Positions 1 to 8,591 of a stretch of DNA of 64,000 bases are shown here, in pieces (position 1 is the stretch's first letter; every line of letters begins with the position of its first letter). Origin of the DNA: Micromonospora sp. WMMD980 (GTDB taxonomy: Bacteria; Actinomycetota; Actinomycetes; Mycobacteriales; Micromonosporaceae); assembly GCF_029626035.1 (NCBI RefSeq), contig NZ_JARUBE010000003.1:6386001-6450000 (forward strand), read 5' to 3'. The notes below the pieces were generated by a model, which saw only the letters and a program-made list of their open reading frames with translations, was not told where the DNA came from and ran no database searches. The translations under genes and the position numbers were made by a program.

Positions 1-822
1 GCGCCACTGCCCGTCCCGGTTGTCGTACGCCAGCTCGCGCGGCACCAGCACCCGCAGGCCGGCGCCGGAGAGCATGCCCTCGGTGGAGAGCAGGTGGGTC
101 ACGCCGTAGGCGGCGGCCACCCGCGCCCGCAGCAACGCGTCGCTGATCTCGTCGGGCCGCCGGGCCAGCGGCACCGCCACCAGCGTGGCCGGCGGCATCC
201 GGTCGCGGGCCGCGAACACGCTGCGCACCAGTGCCTCGGCCGGCAGGCCACCGGTCGACTCCTCGCCCACCGGAATGAGCACCAGCAGGTGCGCGCCGAG
301 CGTACGGGCCGCGTGCGCGATCTGCGCCAACTGCGGGCGGTGCAGCGGGCGGTCGGCGAAGACGCCGAGCACCCGGCCCGGCGGCAGCAGCCCCCGCACC
401 TCGTCCGGGCTGCGCCGCAGGCGCTGGAACGGCCCGTGGCCGCCGTCGCCCAACCGGCGTACCGCGCCGCCCACACCCACCGTGCCCTCGCGGGCCGGCC
501 ACACGTCGGTCACGTCCATGGCCGCCACCGGGGCGCCCTCGCCGTCGGTGAGCACCAGCGCCCGACGGGCCGGGTCGGTCAGCTCCAGCCCGTCCGCGAG
601 CGCGGGCGGCACCTGGAGCGTCACCGGCACCGGCCACGGCGTGCCGTCGGCGAGCCGGCCGCGCCGGGCCAGCGCGGCCAGGTCCGCCCGGGTCATGAAG
701 CCGGTCAACGGCGCGTACGCCCCGGTCAGCAACAACTCGAGATCGGCCAGCTCAGCGGGCCTGGGCGCGTACGACGGCGCATCCCGCAGAACATCCTCGG
801 GCAGGATCCACCCGTTGCTCAT
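1..822 (-). CDS. ATP-sulfurylase-like protein, N-terminal part (probable adenylyl-sulfate kinase fusion), cut by window edge
   Basis: Begins ATG at 822 and runs open to base 1, giving 274 residues without a stop. The PUA-like N-terminus carries the sulfurylase-type motif GAYAPLTGFM at residues 34-43. The region that should hold the catalytic QTRNPxHxxH motif reads ADRPLHRPQ (156-164), and the later GRDHAG position reads LLSTEGML, so the sulfurylase active site looks degenerate. Family knowledge: in actinomycetes such degenerate domains often precede an APS kinase (CysC) domain, which would lie off the left edge. Role in sulfate activation is therefore inferred. Confidence is high for the fold, moderate for the enzyme name. 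Confidence 0.75.
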   Translation of the reverse strand, partial: MSNGWILPEDVLRDAPSYAPRPAELADLELLLTGAYAPLTGFMTRADLAALARRGRLADGTPWPVPVTLQVPPALADGLELTDPARRALVLTDGEGAPVAAMDVTDVWPAREGTVGVGGAVRRLGDGGHGPFQRLRRSPDEVRGLLPPGRVLGVFADRPLHRPQLAQIAHAARTLGAHLLVLIPVGEESTGGLPAEALVRSVFAARDRMPPATLVAVPLARRPDEISDALLRARVAAAYGVTHLLSTEGMLSGAGLRVLVPRELAYDNRDGQWR

Positions 823-933
823 CGAACCCCCAACTCGCCGGCCGGCACACAGTTTCGCAGCCCACCAGCGATCGGTCGAGAGCGCCACTCCACCTCCCGG
901 CCACGCCGCTGTCGGCCGGCCGTCGCCGGTCGC

Positions 934-1500
934 TCAGCCGGCGGGGGCCAGCGCCGCCGCGCCGAACGAGACGGCGAACCGTTCGCACCAGATCGAGACG
1001 CTGGTCAGCCCGGTGAGATCGGTTCCGGCGGGAATCGGGTACGCCTGGTCGCCCCGGTTGCCCTTGAGCGGACCGAGCGCCACGTGCCGGCCGTCGTCGA
1101 AGACATGCCACCCGGACGGACCGGTCCGAACCGGCTGGTCGGTCAGCCAGACCTGAAGATCCGGGCCGTTGGAGGTGTCCAGCCCGACCAGCTCCAGCCG
1201 GTGCCGCCCGTCGGCGGTGCGGACGATCCGCGCGGCGCCCCTGGTCTCGTGCTCGTGGCTGACGAAGGAGCCGCCGCCGACCAGCACCGGGCCGGCCGGC
1301 GTCGACGCGGGTACGGCCGACGACGCCGGGCCGGACGGCGACAGCGCCGGCGCGGACGGCACCGCCACCAGCTCCTCGTGCACCTCGGTGTCGGTGACCA
1401 GCTTCCAGGGCTGGAACCAGTAGAGCGCGGTCGCCGCGCCGAGCGCGAGGACGGCGACGGCGACCCAGGTCAGCGGGGCGCGCAACAGACGCATCGGCAT
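934..1500 (-). CDS. Membrane-anchored DM13 domain protein
   Basis: 188 residues. A hydrophobic segment (about residues 8-28) follows a short basic N-terminus, so the protein is probably anchored in the membrane with its C-terminal domain outside. After an Ala/Pro/Ser-rich linker, residues about 75-185 match the DM13 pattern: G.F.SHEHETRG at the start, then an LELVGLDTSNGPDLQVWL core and a later SIWCERF Cys-bearing strand. DM13 domains are proposed to take part in extracellular redox or electron transfer, but the function is unproven. ATG is preceded by GGGAGA at 8 nt. It stands alone, separated by 111 bp from the sulfurylase-like gene. Confidence 0.8.
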   Translation of the reverse strand: MPMRLLRAPLTWVAVAVLALGAATALYWFQPWKLVTDTEVHEELVAVPSAPALSPSGPASSAVPASTPAGPVLVGGGSFVSHEHETRGAARIVRTADGRHRLELVGLDTSNGPDLQVWLTDQPVRTGPSGWHVFDDGRHVALGPLKGNRGDQAYPIPAGTDLTGLTSVSIWCERFAVSFGAAALAPAG

Positions 1501-1631
1501 GCGTCGAGTCTCCCGGGCGCCGGCCGCCCGGTCACCGGTCCGGCCGCTTACGGAAGCCTTACCGGCGGCCTACGGGCGGAATCAGGGACATCCCCGAGCG
1601 TTTCCCGGTGCACCGGCGAGCCCTCGCTTCC

Positions 1632-1637
1632 TAGGCT
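1632..1637 (+). promoter_or_regulatory. Candidate leaderless -10 box (TAGGCT)
   Basis: TAGGCT matches the actinobacterial TANNNT -10 pattern and ends 6 nt before the GTG at 1644. No Shine-Dalgarno sequence lies between, so transcription probably starts at or next to the start codon. Confidence 0.55.
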
Positions 1638-1643
1638 GGCAGC

Positions 1644-2558
1644 GTGACACTGCTCGCGACCGAGTCGCTGACCAAGACGTACGGAGGCCGGGTCACCGCG
1701 TTGGCCGACCTCACCGTGTCGGTCGAGCCCGGGATCATCGGGCTGGTCGGTGCCAACGGCGCCGGCAAGTCCACCCTGATCAAGATCCTGCTGGGTCTGC
1801 TCCCGCCGACCACCGGCCGGGTGCGGGTGCTCGGCCTCGACCCCACCACCGACCCGGCCGCGGTCCGCGCCCGGGTCGGCTACATGCCCGAGCACGACGC
1901 CCTCCCGCCGGACCTGTCCGCCGCCGAACTGGTCACCCACCTGGGCCGGATGAGCGGGCTGCCGCGCACGGTCGCCCGGGAACGGGCCTCCGAGGCGCTG
2001 CGCCACGTCGGCCTGCACGAGGAGCGGCACCGAGCGGTCGGTGGCTACTCCACCGGCATGAAGCAGCGGGTCAAGCTCGCCCAGGCCCTGGTGCACGACC
2101 CGGACCTGCTGCTGCTCGACGAACCCACCAACGGCCTCGACCCGGCCGGCCGGGACGCGATGCTCGCCCTGATCCACCGGATCGGCACCGAGTTCGGCAT
2201 CTCGGTGGTGGTCTGCTCGCACCTGCTCGGCGAGGTGGAGCGGATCTGCGACACGCTCGTCGCGATCGACGGCGGCCGGCTGCTGCGCGCCGACCGGGTC
2301 GCCGCCATGACCACCGCCACCGACGTGCTCGCGGTCGAGGTGAGCGAGGGCACGGAGGAGTTGGCCGCCCGGCTGGCCGCGCTCGACCTGCCGGTGTCCC
2401 GCGACGGGCGACTGCTGCTCGTCCCGCTCGCCGACGACCACACCTACGACCTGATCCTCGGCGCGGTGGCCGAGCTGGACCTGCCGTTGCACCGGCTGGA
2501 CCAGCGGCGGCACCGGGTGGCCGAACTCTTCGCCCCGAGGGAGCCCAGCCATGCCTGA
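1644..2558 (+). CDS. ABC-2 type transporter ATP-binding protein (first of operon)
   Basis: 304 residues. Walker A GANGAGKST at 36-44, signature YSTGMKQR, Walker B LLLLDEPTNGLD, then a switch His in VVCSHL. It is a cytoplasmic nucleotide-binding subunit of the DRA/ABC-2 class. GTG start with no ribosome site but a TAGGCT -10 box just upstream. It overlaps the next permease by 8 nt, and four genes to 5095 form one tightly packed operon of two ATPase/permease pairs. Substrate is not indicated. The layout (ATPase-permease-ATPase-permease) suggests two related transporters or one hetero-oligomeric system. Confidence 0.9.
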   Translation: MTLLATESLTKTYGGRVTALADLTVSVEPGIIGLVGANGAGKSTLIKILLGLLPPTTGRVRVLGLDPTTDPAAVRARVGYMPEHDALPPDLSAAELVTHLGRMSGLPRTVARERASEALRHVGLHEERHRAVGGYSTGMKQRVKLAQALVHDPDLLLLDEPTNGLDPAGRDAMLALIHRIGTEFGISVVVCSHLLGEVERICDTLVAIDGGRLLRADRVAAMTTATDVLAVEVSEGTEELAARLAALDLPVSRDGRLLLVPLADDHTYDLILGAVAELDLPLHRLDQRRHRVAELFAPREPSHA

Positions 2559-3429
2559 AGCCACCGGCGTCATCCACGACATCGGCTACCAGCGCTACAC
2601 CGGCCCCCGGCTGGGTCGCCGGCAGGTCTTCGGCGCGCTCTACGGCCACGGTCTGCGTACCGTCTTCGGGCTGGGCCGCAGCGCCAAGGCGAAGATCTTT
2701 CCCTGGCTGGTGGTGGCCGTGGTCACCGTGGTGGCCGCCGGGCTGACCGCGGTGCGCAGCCAGATCGGCCAGGTGGTGCTGACCTACGCCCAGTTCGCCG
2801 ACGCGATGAGCTGGCTGGTCATCTTCTTCGTCGCGGTGGCCGCGCCCGAGCTGGTCTCCCGCGACCTGCGCAGCGGCGTGCTGCCGCTCTACTTCTCCCG
2901 GCCGCTGCCGCGCGGCGACTACGCGCTGGCGAAGCTGCTGGCGCTCGTCACGTCGCTCTGGCTGCTGCTCGGTGGCCCGCAACTGGTGATGTTCCTGGGC
3001 GCCGCGTTCACCACCTCCCGGGGCATGCGCGGGGTGTGGGACGAGCTGCTCGACCTGCTGCCCGGGCTGCTCTACGCCGGCTTGTGGGCGGTGGTCTTCG
3101 CCTCGATCGCGCTGCTCGTCGCCTCGCTCACCGGCAAGCGCGCCTTCGCCGCCGGCGGCATCGTGGCGGTGTTCCTGATGACCACGCCGGTGGTCGGCGT
3201 GCTGAACATCATGCCCTCCCGGACGGTGAACGAGCTGTCCTTCCTCGCCTCCCCGTCGACGCTCGTCGGCGGCGTGGGCAACTGGGCGCTCGGCGACAAG
3301 CTGACCCAGGGGCGCGGCGGCATGCCGATCGGCGACTTCGGCCCGGTCTACGCCGTGGTCGCCGTCCTGCTGGTCGCCGCCTGCGTCAGCCTGCTGCTCC
3401 TGCGATACCGGAAGGTGGCCGCCCGATGA
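2551..3429 (+). CDS. ABC-2 family membrane permease
   Basis: 292 residues with about six hydrophobic segments (for example around residues 50-68, 85-105, 135-155, 175-195, 205-225 and 265-285). N-terminal cytoplasmic portion contains IGYQRYTGPRLGRRQVF, a start common among actinobacterial ABC-2 permeases. ATG lies inside the end of the upstream ATPase, preceded by GAGGGAG. The next gene starts in an ATGA overlap with its stop, indicating translational coupling. It is expected to form the membrane channel for the ATPase at 1644-2558. Substrate unknown. Confidence 0.88.
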   Translation: MPEATGVIHDIGYQRYTGPRLGRRQVFGALYGHGLRTVFGLGRSAKAKIFPWLVVAVVTVVAAGLTAVRSQIGQVVLTYAQFADAMSWLVIFFVAVAAPELVSRDLRSGVLPLYFSRPLPRGDYALAKLLALVTSLWLLLGGPQLVMFLGAAFTTSRGMRGVWDELLDLLPGLLYAGLWAVVFASIALLVASLTGKRAFAAGGIVAVFLMTTPVVGVLNIMPSRTVNELSFLASPSTLVGGVGNWALGDKLTQGRGGMPIGDFGPVYAVVAVLLVAACVSLLLLRYRKVAAR

Positions 3430-4385
3430 CGGCGCTGCACACGCAACCGGCGGCCGACGTGCCCGCCGCGACGACCAGCACCCTCGACCTGGCGGGCGTC
3501 TCCCGCTGGTACGGCAACGTGGTGGCGGTCAACGACGTCACCATGCGGCTCGGCCCCGGCGTGACCGGCCTGCTCGGCCCGAACGGCGCCGGCAAGACCA
3601 CGCTGCTGCACATGATGGCCGGGTTCCTCGCCCCGTCCCGGGGCACGGTGACGCTGGATGGGGAGCCGACCTGGCGCAACCCCGGCGTCTACCGGCGGCT
3701 CGGCCTGGTCAGCGAGCGGGAGGCGGTGCACACCTTCCTCAGCGCGTACGAGTTCGTGCTGGCCAGCGCGAAGCTGCACCGGTTGCCCGACCCGGAGGCG
3801 GCGGCCCGGCGGGCGATCGAGCTGGTCGAGATGGAGAGCGCGCAGGGCCGGCGGATCGGCACCTACTCCAAGGGCATGCGGCAACGCACCCGGGTGGCCG
3901 CCGCGCTGGTGCACGACCCGCAGGTGCTGCTGCTCGACGAGCCGTTCAACGGGATGGACCCGCGGCAGCGGCTGCACATGATGGCGCTGCTGCACCGCCT
4001 CGGCGACGCCGGCCGGACCATCCTGTTCAGCTCGCACATCCTGGAGGAGGTCGAGCAGGTCTCCGGCACGGTCCAGGTGATGGTCGCCGGCCGGCTGGCC
4101 GCGTCCGGCGACTACCGCACCATCCGCCGGTTGATGACCAACCGGCCGCACGTCTTCACGGTGCGCTCCACCGACGACCGGGCTCTGGCGGTGGCGCTGA
4201 TGGCGGAGACCTCGGTCTCCGGCGTCGAGCTGGGCCGCGCCGGGCTGACCGTGCAGGCCGGTGACTACGGCGCGTTCACCCGGGCGCTGCCCAGGATTGC
4301 ACTCCGCCACGACATCCGGGTCCGGCAGTTGCTGCCGGAGGACGAGTCGCTGGAGAGCGTCTTCTCGTATCTGGTGGAGGCCTGA
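3426..4385 (+). CDS. ABC-2 type transporter ATP-binding protein (second)
   Basis: 319 residues from the ATG in the ATGA overlap at 3426; the frame is open further upstream but that part is antisense-like noise over the permease. Walker A GPNGAGKTT, signature YSKGMRQR, Walker B LLLLDEPFNGMD and H-loop FSSHIL are all present. The Phe in DEPFNGMD replaces the usual Thr. A C-terminal domain of about 90 residues after the NBD resembles that of other DRA-family ATPases. It ends in a TGATG overlap with the second permease. Confidence 0.9.
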   Translation: MTALHTQPAADVPAATTSTLDLAGVSRWYGNVVAVNDVTMRLGPGVTGLLGPNGAGKTTLLHMMAGFLAPSRGTVTLDGEPTWRNPGVYRRLGLVSEREAVHTFLSAYEFVLASAKLHRLPDPEAAARRAIELVEMESAQGRRIGTYSKGMRQRTRVAAALVHDPQVLLLDEPFNGMDPRQRLHMMALLHRLGDAGRTILFSSHILEEVEQVSGTVQVMVAGRLAASGDYRTIRRLMTNRPHVFTVRSTDDRALAVALMAETSVSGVELGRAGLTVQAGDYGAFTRALPRIALRHDIRVRQLLPEDESLESVFSYLVEA

Positions 4386-5095
4386 TGTCCACAGTCACCT
4401 GGATCACCGCCCGCGGCCTGTTCGGTCGCAGCCGGTTCCTCATGCTCCTGCCGTTGCCGCTGATCCTGATCGGCCTGGCGGTGCTCTGCCGGTCGCTCGG
4501 GGTGGACCCCGGCCAGTGGGGGCCGCCGGTGCTCGTCGGCCTCGGCCTCGCGGTGGTGCTGCCGGTGGTCGCCCTGATCGTGGGCACCGGCGTGCTCGGC
4601 GCCGAGATCGACGACGGCACCGTGGTGCACATCCTCACCAAGCCGCTGCCCCGCTGGCAGATCGTGCTGCCGAAGCTCGCGGTGGCGGCCGTGGTCAGCG
4701 CCGTCACCGTCGGCATCCCGCTCTACGTCGCGGGCGTGCTCGCCGACTCGGTACGCCTCGGGCTGGCCCTGGTCGCCGCGTCCGCGGCGGGTGCGCTCGC
4801 CTACTCGGCGCTGTTCCTGGCGCTCAGCCTGGTGAGCCGGCGGCCGGTGCTGCTCGGCCTGGTCTACGTGTTGATCTGGGAGGGTCTGCTCGGCCGGTTC
4901 GTCAACGGCACCAAGGTGCTCTCGGTCCAGCAGTGGGTGATCGCGTTGGCCGACCGGATGGCCCCCACGTCGCTGCTCGGCACCACGGTCTCGGTGTCCG
5001 TCGCGGCCGTGCTGACCGCCCTGGTGGCGGTCGGTTTCACGGTGCTGGCGATCGACCGGCTCCGGTCGTTCAGCGTGGCCGGCGAGACGAGCTGA
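4385..5095 (+). CDS. ABC-2 family membrane permease, short
   Basis: 236 residues, mostly membrane-embedded, with about six hydrophobic segments. The motif GAEIDDGTVVHILTKPLPRWQIVLPK (residues about 72-97, split here only for description) is the cytoplasmic loop typical of ABC-2 permeases. Shorter than its sister permease at 2551-3429. It starts with ATG sharing its A with the upstream TGA and ends the operon. It presumably pairs with the ATPase at 3426-4385. Confidence 0.85.
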   Translation: MSTVTWITARGLFGRSRFLMLLPLPLILIGLAVLCRSLGVDPGQWGPPVLVGLGLAVVLPVVALIVGTGVLGAEIDDGTVVHILTKPLPRWQIVLPKLAVAAVVSAVTVGIPLYVAGVLADSVRLGLALVAASAAGALAYSALFLALSLVSRRPVLLGLVYVLIWEGLLGRFVNGTKVLSVQQWVIALADRMAPTSLLGTTVSVSVAAVLTALVAVGFTVLAIDRLRSFSVAGETS

Positions 5096-5155
5096 GCCGG
5101 GCGGGACCCCGGCCCCGCGCGCTACGGCGGCGGAAAGGGGTCCCGCCCGACCTCC

Positions 5156-5692
5156 GTGGTTCTGTTACGTTGCGGCGGCGACAACACCAGACACGGGGAG
5201 AACAATTTCCGTTCCGCTCGACACGCCCTGCTGGCTCCGGCCGCGGCGGCGCTGATCATCATGTCCGGCTGCACCACCGACGGTGACGACACGTCGGTGG
5301 CCGAGCCCGCCGGATCGTCCGCGCCGGCCGCGTCGACGCCGACCGCGTCGTCGGTGTCACCCGCCCCGGTCGGTCTCGACGAGGCCACCCGGACCACCTG
5401 CGCCGCCGCCGAGAAGGACATCAAGGCGGCCCTGAAGGAGGTGGCCGAGGCGGAGAAGATCGGCCCGCCGGCCGGGCACTCCGCGGTGAGCGCGCAATAC
5501 TCCGCCGGCGCGGCGACCCTGTACACGCACGCGTTCACCAGTAGCGACGAGGTCAACGGCGCGGTGAAGGCGGTCGCGACCGAGATGGGCGACCTGGCCG
5601 ACACCTGGGCCGAGGCGCCGAAGAAGGCACCGAGCAAGGCGGATCTCGCCGCCGCCCAGGGCAAGCTCAAGACGGCCTGCGCGGCCGGCTAG
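5156..5692 (+). CDS. Putative secreted lipoprotein, unknown function
   Basis: About 178 residues from GTG 5156; the start is uncertain because no canonical start lies closer to the signal peptide and the good GGGGAG at 5195-5200 has no in-frame start after it. Hydrophobic stretch at residues 24-37 ends in a lipobox-like IMSGC with Cys39 as the predicted lipidation site. A Ser/Ala/Thr/Pro-rich linker follows, then a largely helical, charged domain of about 110 residues with two Cys (about 75 and 175). No family recognised. It may be monocistronic, 60 bp behind the ABC operon, and converges on valS. Confidence 0.65.
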   Translation: MVLLRCGGDNTRHGENNFRSARHALLAPAAAALIIMSGCTTDGDDTSVAEPAGSSAPAASTPTASSVSPAPVGLDEATRTTCAAAEKDIKAALKEVAEAEKIGPPAGHSAVSAQYSAGAATLYTHAFTSSDEVNGAVKAVATEMGDLADTWAEAPKKAPSKADLAAAQGKLKTACAAG

Positions 5693-5700
5693 CCCGCCGG

Positions 5701-5732
5701 GACGGGCGGTCGGCGTCTGCCGGCCGCCCGTC
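5701..5732. terminator. Shared hairpin between convergent genes
   Basis: GACGGGCGG (5701-5709) pairs perfectly with CCGCCCGTC (5724-5732). It lies between the stops of the lipoprotein and valS, and probably serves as a bidirectional terminator. No U-tract, as is usual in actinomycetes. Confidence 0.6.
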
Positions 5733-5738
5733 CCGTCC

Positions 5739-8303
5739 TCAGAACGCGCAGGCGATGACCAGCTCTCCGGTGCGGTCGGGAAGCAGGTCGAGCTTCGCGA
5801 TCCGCCCCGCCGCTCGCAGGTCGTCGGCCACGGTGGTGAGCTGGTCGAGCACCGCCGCCGGCCCGAGCGCCTCGGCCAGCGGCACGTCCGCCTTCATCGA
5901 CAGCTTCCGTTCCGACTTGGCCCGGCGCACCTGCCCCAACGCGTCGGCGGCCAGCCGCAGCAGCTCCGGGTCACCGGGCACGGCCATCGCGCGGCCCACC
6001 TCGTAGGTGGTCGGCCACGTGGAGCGGTGCACCGAGCCGTACCGCCACCAGGACCAGACCTCCTCGGTGACGAACGGCAGCACCGGGGCGAAGAGCCGCA
6101 ACTGCACCGACAGCGCGGTCGCCAGCGCCGCCCGGGCCGAGTCGGCCGCCGGGCCGGAGCCGTAGGCGCGCTCCTTCACCAGCTCGATGTAGTCGTCGCA
6201 GAACCGCCAGAAGAACGCCTCCGTGGCCATCAGGGCGGCCGTGTGGTCGTACCCGTCGAGGGCGGTGGTCGCGGTGGCGACCACGCCGGACAGTTCGGCG
6301 AGCATCGCGGTGTCCAACGGTTGCGTCACCGGCGCCCGCAGCGCGTCGGCGGCGCCCAGCCCGAGCGCGAACCGGGACGCGTTGAGCACCTTCGTGGCCA
6401 GCCGGCGACCCACCTTGACCTGGGCCGGGTCGAAGGCCAGATCCATGCCCGGCTTGCCGTTGGCGGCCCAGTAGCGCACCGCGTCGGAGCCGTGCTGCTC
6501 CAGCAGCCCCATCGGCGTGACCACGTTCCCCTTGGACTTGGACATCTTCTTGCGGTCCGGGTCGAGGATCCAGCCGGAGAGCACCGCCGTGCGCCAGGGC
6601 AGCACGCCGTGCTCCAGATGGGCCCGGACCACGGTGGCGAACAGCCAGGTGCGGATGATGTCGTGCCCCTGCGGGCGCAGGTCCATCGGGAAGACCCGGC
6701 GGTGCAGGTCCGGATCGGTCTCCCAGCCGCCGACGATCTGCGGGGTCAGCGACGAGGTGGCCCAGGTGTCCAGCACGTCCTGCTCCCCGGTGAAACCGCC
6801 GGGGACGTCGCGCTGCGCCTCCTGGTAGCCGGGCGGCGGCTCGCTGCTCGGGTCGATCGGCAACATCGCCTCGTCCGGTGTGAGAGGGTGGGTCCAGTCC
6901 GGTTCGCCAGTGTCGTCGAGCCGGTACCACACCGGCACCGGCACGCCGAAGAACCGCTGCCGGCTGACCAGCCAGTCACCGGTGAGACCGCCCACCCAGT
7001 GCTCGTAGCGGTGCCGCATGTGCTCCGGCACCCAGCGCAGCTCGCGCCCCCGGGCCAGCAACTCCTCGCGCAGGTCCGCGTCCCGGCCACCGTTGCGCAG
7101 ATACCACTGCCGGGTCGAGACGATCTCCAACGGCCGGTCGCCGCGCTCGTAGAACTTCACCGGGTGGGTGATCGGGCGCGGCTCGCCGACCAGGTCGCCC
7201 GCGTCGGCCAGCAACTCCACCAGGGTCCGCCGGGCGCCGTTGACCGTCTGCCCGGCCAGCGCCGCGTAGGGCCCGGCCGGCACCCCGGCCGGCGGCTCCG
7301 GCAGCAGCCGACCGTCCCGGCCGATCACCACCCGGGTGTCCAGCCGCAGCTCCCGCCACCAGGTCACGTCCGCCAGGTCACCGAATGTGCAGACCATCGC
7401 GATGCCCGTGCCCTTGGCCGGGTCCGCCAGCGGGTGCGCGCGCACCGGCACCTGGACCCCGAAGACCGGGGTACGCGCGGACGCGCCGACCAGGTCGCCG
7501 TAGCGCTCGTCGTCCGGGTGACAGACCAGCGCCACGCAGGCCGGCAGCAGCTCCGGCCGGGTGGTGTCGATCAGCACCTCGCGCCCGCCCGGCCCGGTGA
7601 ACCGCAGCCGGTGGTAGGCGCCCGGCCGCTCCCGGTCCTCCAGCTCCGCCTGGGCCACCGCGGTGCCGAAGCCCACGTCCCAGAGCGTCGGCGCCTCCGC
7701 CTGGTAGGCCTCGCCCCGGGCCAGGTTGCGCAGGAACGCGCGCTGGCTGGCCGCCCGGGCCGCCCGCCCGATCGTGGTGTAGGTCAGCGACCAGTCCACC
7801 GACAGGCCGAGCCGGCGCCACAGCGCCTCGAAGACCTTCTCGTCCTCCACGGTCAGCGTCTCGCACAGCTCGATGAAGTTGCGCCGGGAGATCGCGGTCG
7901 GGTTCTTCCGCGCGTCGTCGCCGACCGGGGCGGCCGGCGGCCGCCAGTCCCTGCCGTACGGCAGCGCCGGGTCGGGGCGCACCCCGTAGACGTTCTGCAC
8001 CCGGCGTTCGGTGGGTAGCCCGTTGTCGTCCCAGCCCATCGGGTAGAACACCGTCCGCCCGCGCATCCGCTGGAACCGGGCCACCGTGTCGGTGTGCGTG
8101 TAGGAGAAGACGTGCCCCATGTGCAGCTCACCCGACACGGTCGGCGGCGGGGTGTCGATGGAGTAGACGTCCGACCGCTCCTTCGACCGGTCGAACGCGT
8201 ACGTGCCGTCGGACTGCCAGCGGCGGGACCAGGTCTCTTCGAGTCCGTCCAGGCTCGGACGCTCGGGGACCCCGGCGCGGGCCGTCCTCGTCGTGTCGGT
8301 CAT
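5739..8303 (-). CDS. valS: Valyl-tRNA synthetase
   Basis: 854 residues from ATG 8303. Attaches valine to tRNA-Val in the cytoplasm. Class I signatures: HMGH (HIGH) at 61-64 and KMSKS at about 586-590; an editing (CP1) domain lies between about 200 and 350. The anticodon domain is present but the C-terminal coiled-coil arm of many ValRS proteins is missing, as in the shorter actinobacterial type. No ribosome site precedes ATG 8303. A TACCAT -10-like box ends 6 nt upstream, and the frame is open upstream into the small Cys-rich ORF that starts at 8591. So synthesis could be leaderless from 8303 or as a 950-residue fusion. Confidence 0.96.
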   Translation of the reverse strand: MTDTTRTARAGVPERPSLDGLEETWSRRWQSDGTYAFDRSKERSDVYSIDTPPPTVSGELHMGHVFSYTHTDTVARFQRMRGRTVFYPMGWDDNGLPTERRVQNVYGVRPDPALPYGRDWRPPAAPVGDDARKNPTAISRRNFIELCETLTVEDEKVFEALWRRLGLSVDWSLTYTTIGRAARAASQRAFLRNLARGEAYQAEAPTLWDVGFGTAVAQAELEDRERPGAYHRLRFTGPGGREVLIDTTRPELLPACVALVCHPDDERYGDLVGASARTPVFGVQVPVRAHPLADPAKGTGIAMVCTFGDLADVTWWRELRLDTRVVIGRDGRLLPEPPAGVPAGPYAALAGQTVNGARRTLVELLADAGDLVGEPRPITHPVKFYERGDRPLEIVSTRQWYLRNGGRDADLREELLARGRELRWVPEHMRHRYEHWVGGLTGDWLVSRQRFFGVPVPVWYRLDDTGEPDWTHPLTPDEAMLPIDPSSEPPPGYQEAQRDVPGGFTGEQDVLDTWATSSLTPQIVGGWETDPDLHRRVFPMDLRPQGHDIIRTWLFATVVRAHLEHGVLPWRTAVLSGWILDPDRKKMSKSKGNVVTPMGLLEQHGSDAVRYWAANGKPGMDLAFDPAQVKVGRRLATKVLNASRFALGLGAADALRAPVTQPLDTAMLAELSGVVATATTALDGYDHTAALMATEAFFWRFCDDYIELVKERAYGSGPAADSARAALATALSVQLRLFAPVLPFVTEEVWSWWRYGSVHRSTWPTTYEVGRAMAVPGDPELLRLAADALGQVRRAKSERKLSMKADVPLAEALGPAAVLDQLTTVADDLRAAGRIAKLDLLPDRTGELVIACAF

Positions 8304-8591
8304 CTGCCGATGGTAGGCAGGTGCACCGGACCGCTCCACGGCTTTCGCGGGCCAGCCGACGAACCGGGCGAACAGCGCTTGCGGTGACGGTGCCTCGTTC
8401 GGGTTGAGGCGGTGCAGGTCGGTCGCCGCTTCGTAGAGCTGCCCGCACAGGTAGACCGACATGCCCACCCGATCATCCGCGTACTCGGCGACCAGGGCCA
8501 GGCGGGCGACCGCGCACGGCCATGGCTGGGCGCAACGCTTGCAGAGCCAGATCGGGCGTAACGGCAGGTGCGGGCGGCCGGCGCCGCTCAT
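8304..8591 (-). CDS. Small Cys-rich (CxxC...C) protein, open into valS with no stop codon
   Basis: Starts ATG 8591 in an ATGA overlap with the upstream 97-aa gene and reads 96 codons directly into the valS ATG. The N-terminus has WLCKRCAQPWPC (Cys17, Cys20, Cys26), followed by a helical ARFVGW-ending domain at about residue 80. From memory, actinomycete genomes carry similar 75-85-aa proteins next to XRE/DUF397 genes, often labelled flavin reductase without support. Such homologues should stop near residue 80; here the last 16 residues look like former valS leader. Coordinates give the part before the valS ATG. Function unknown; possibly zinc-binding. Confidence 0.65.
8310..8315 (-). promoter_or_regulatory. 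Candidate leaderless -10 box for valS (TACCAT)
   Basis: On the minus strand TACCAT lies 6 nt before ATG 8303, fitting TANNNT leaderless promoters. It lies inside the open frame of the small upstream ORF. A partial -35 (TGGAGC) sits about 18 bp further upstream. Confidence 0.45.

Noticed and set aside
6027..8018. 663-residue plus-strand frame
   Set aside because: Antisense shadow of valS.
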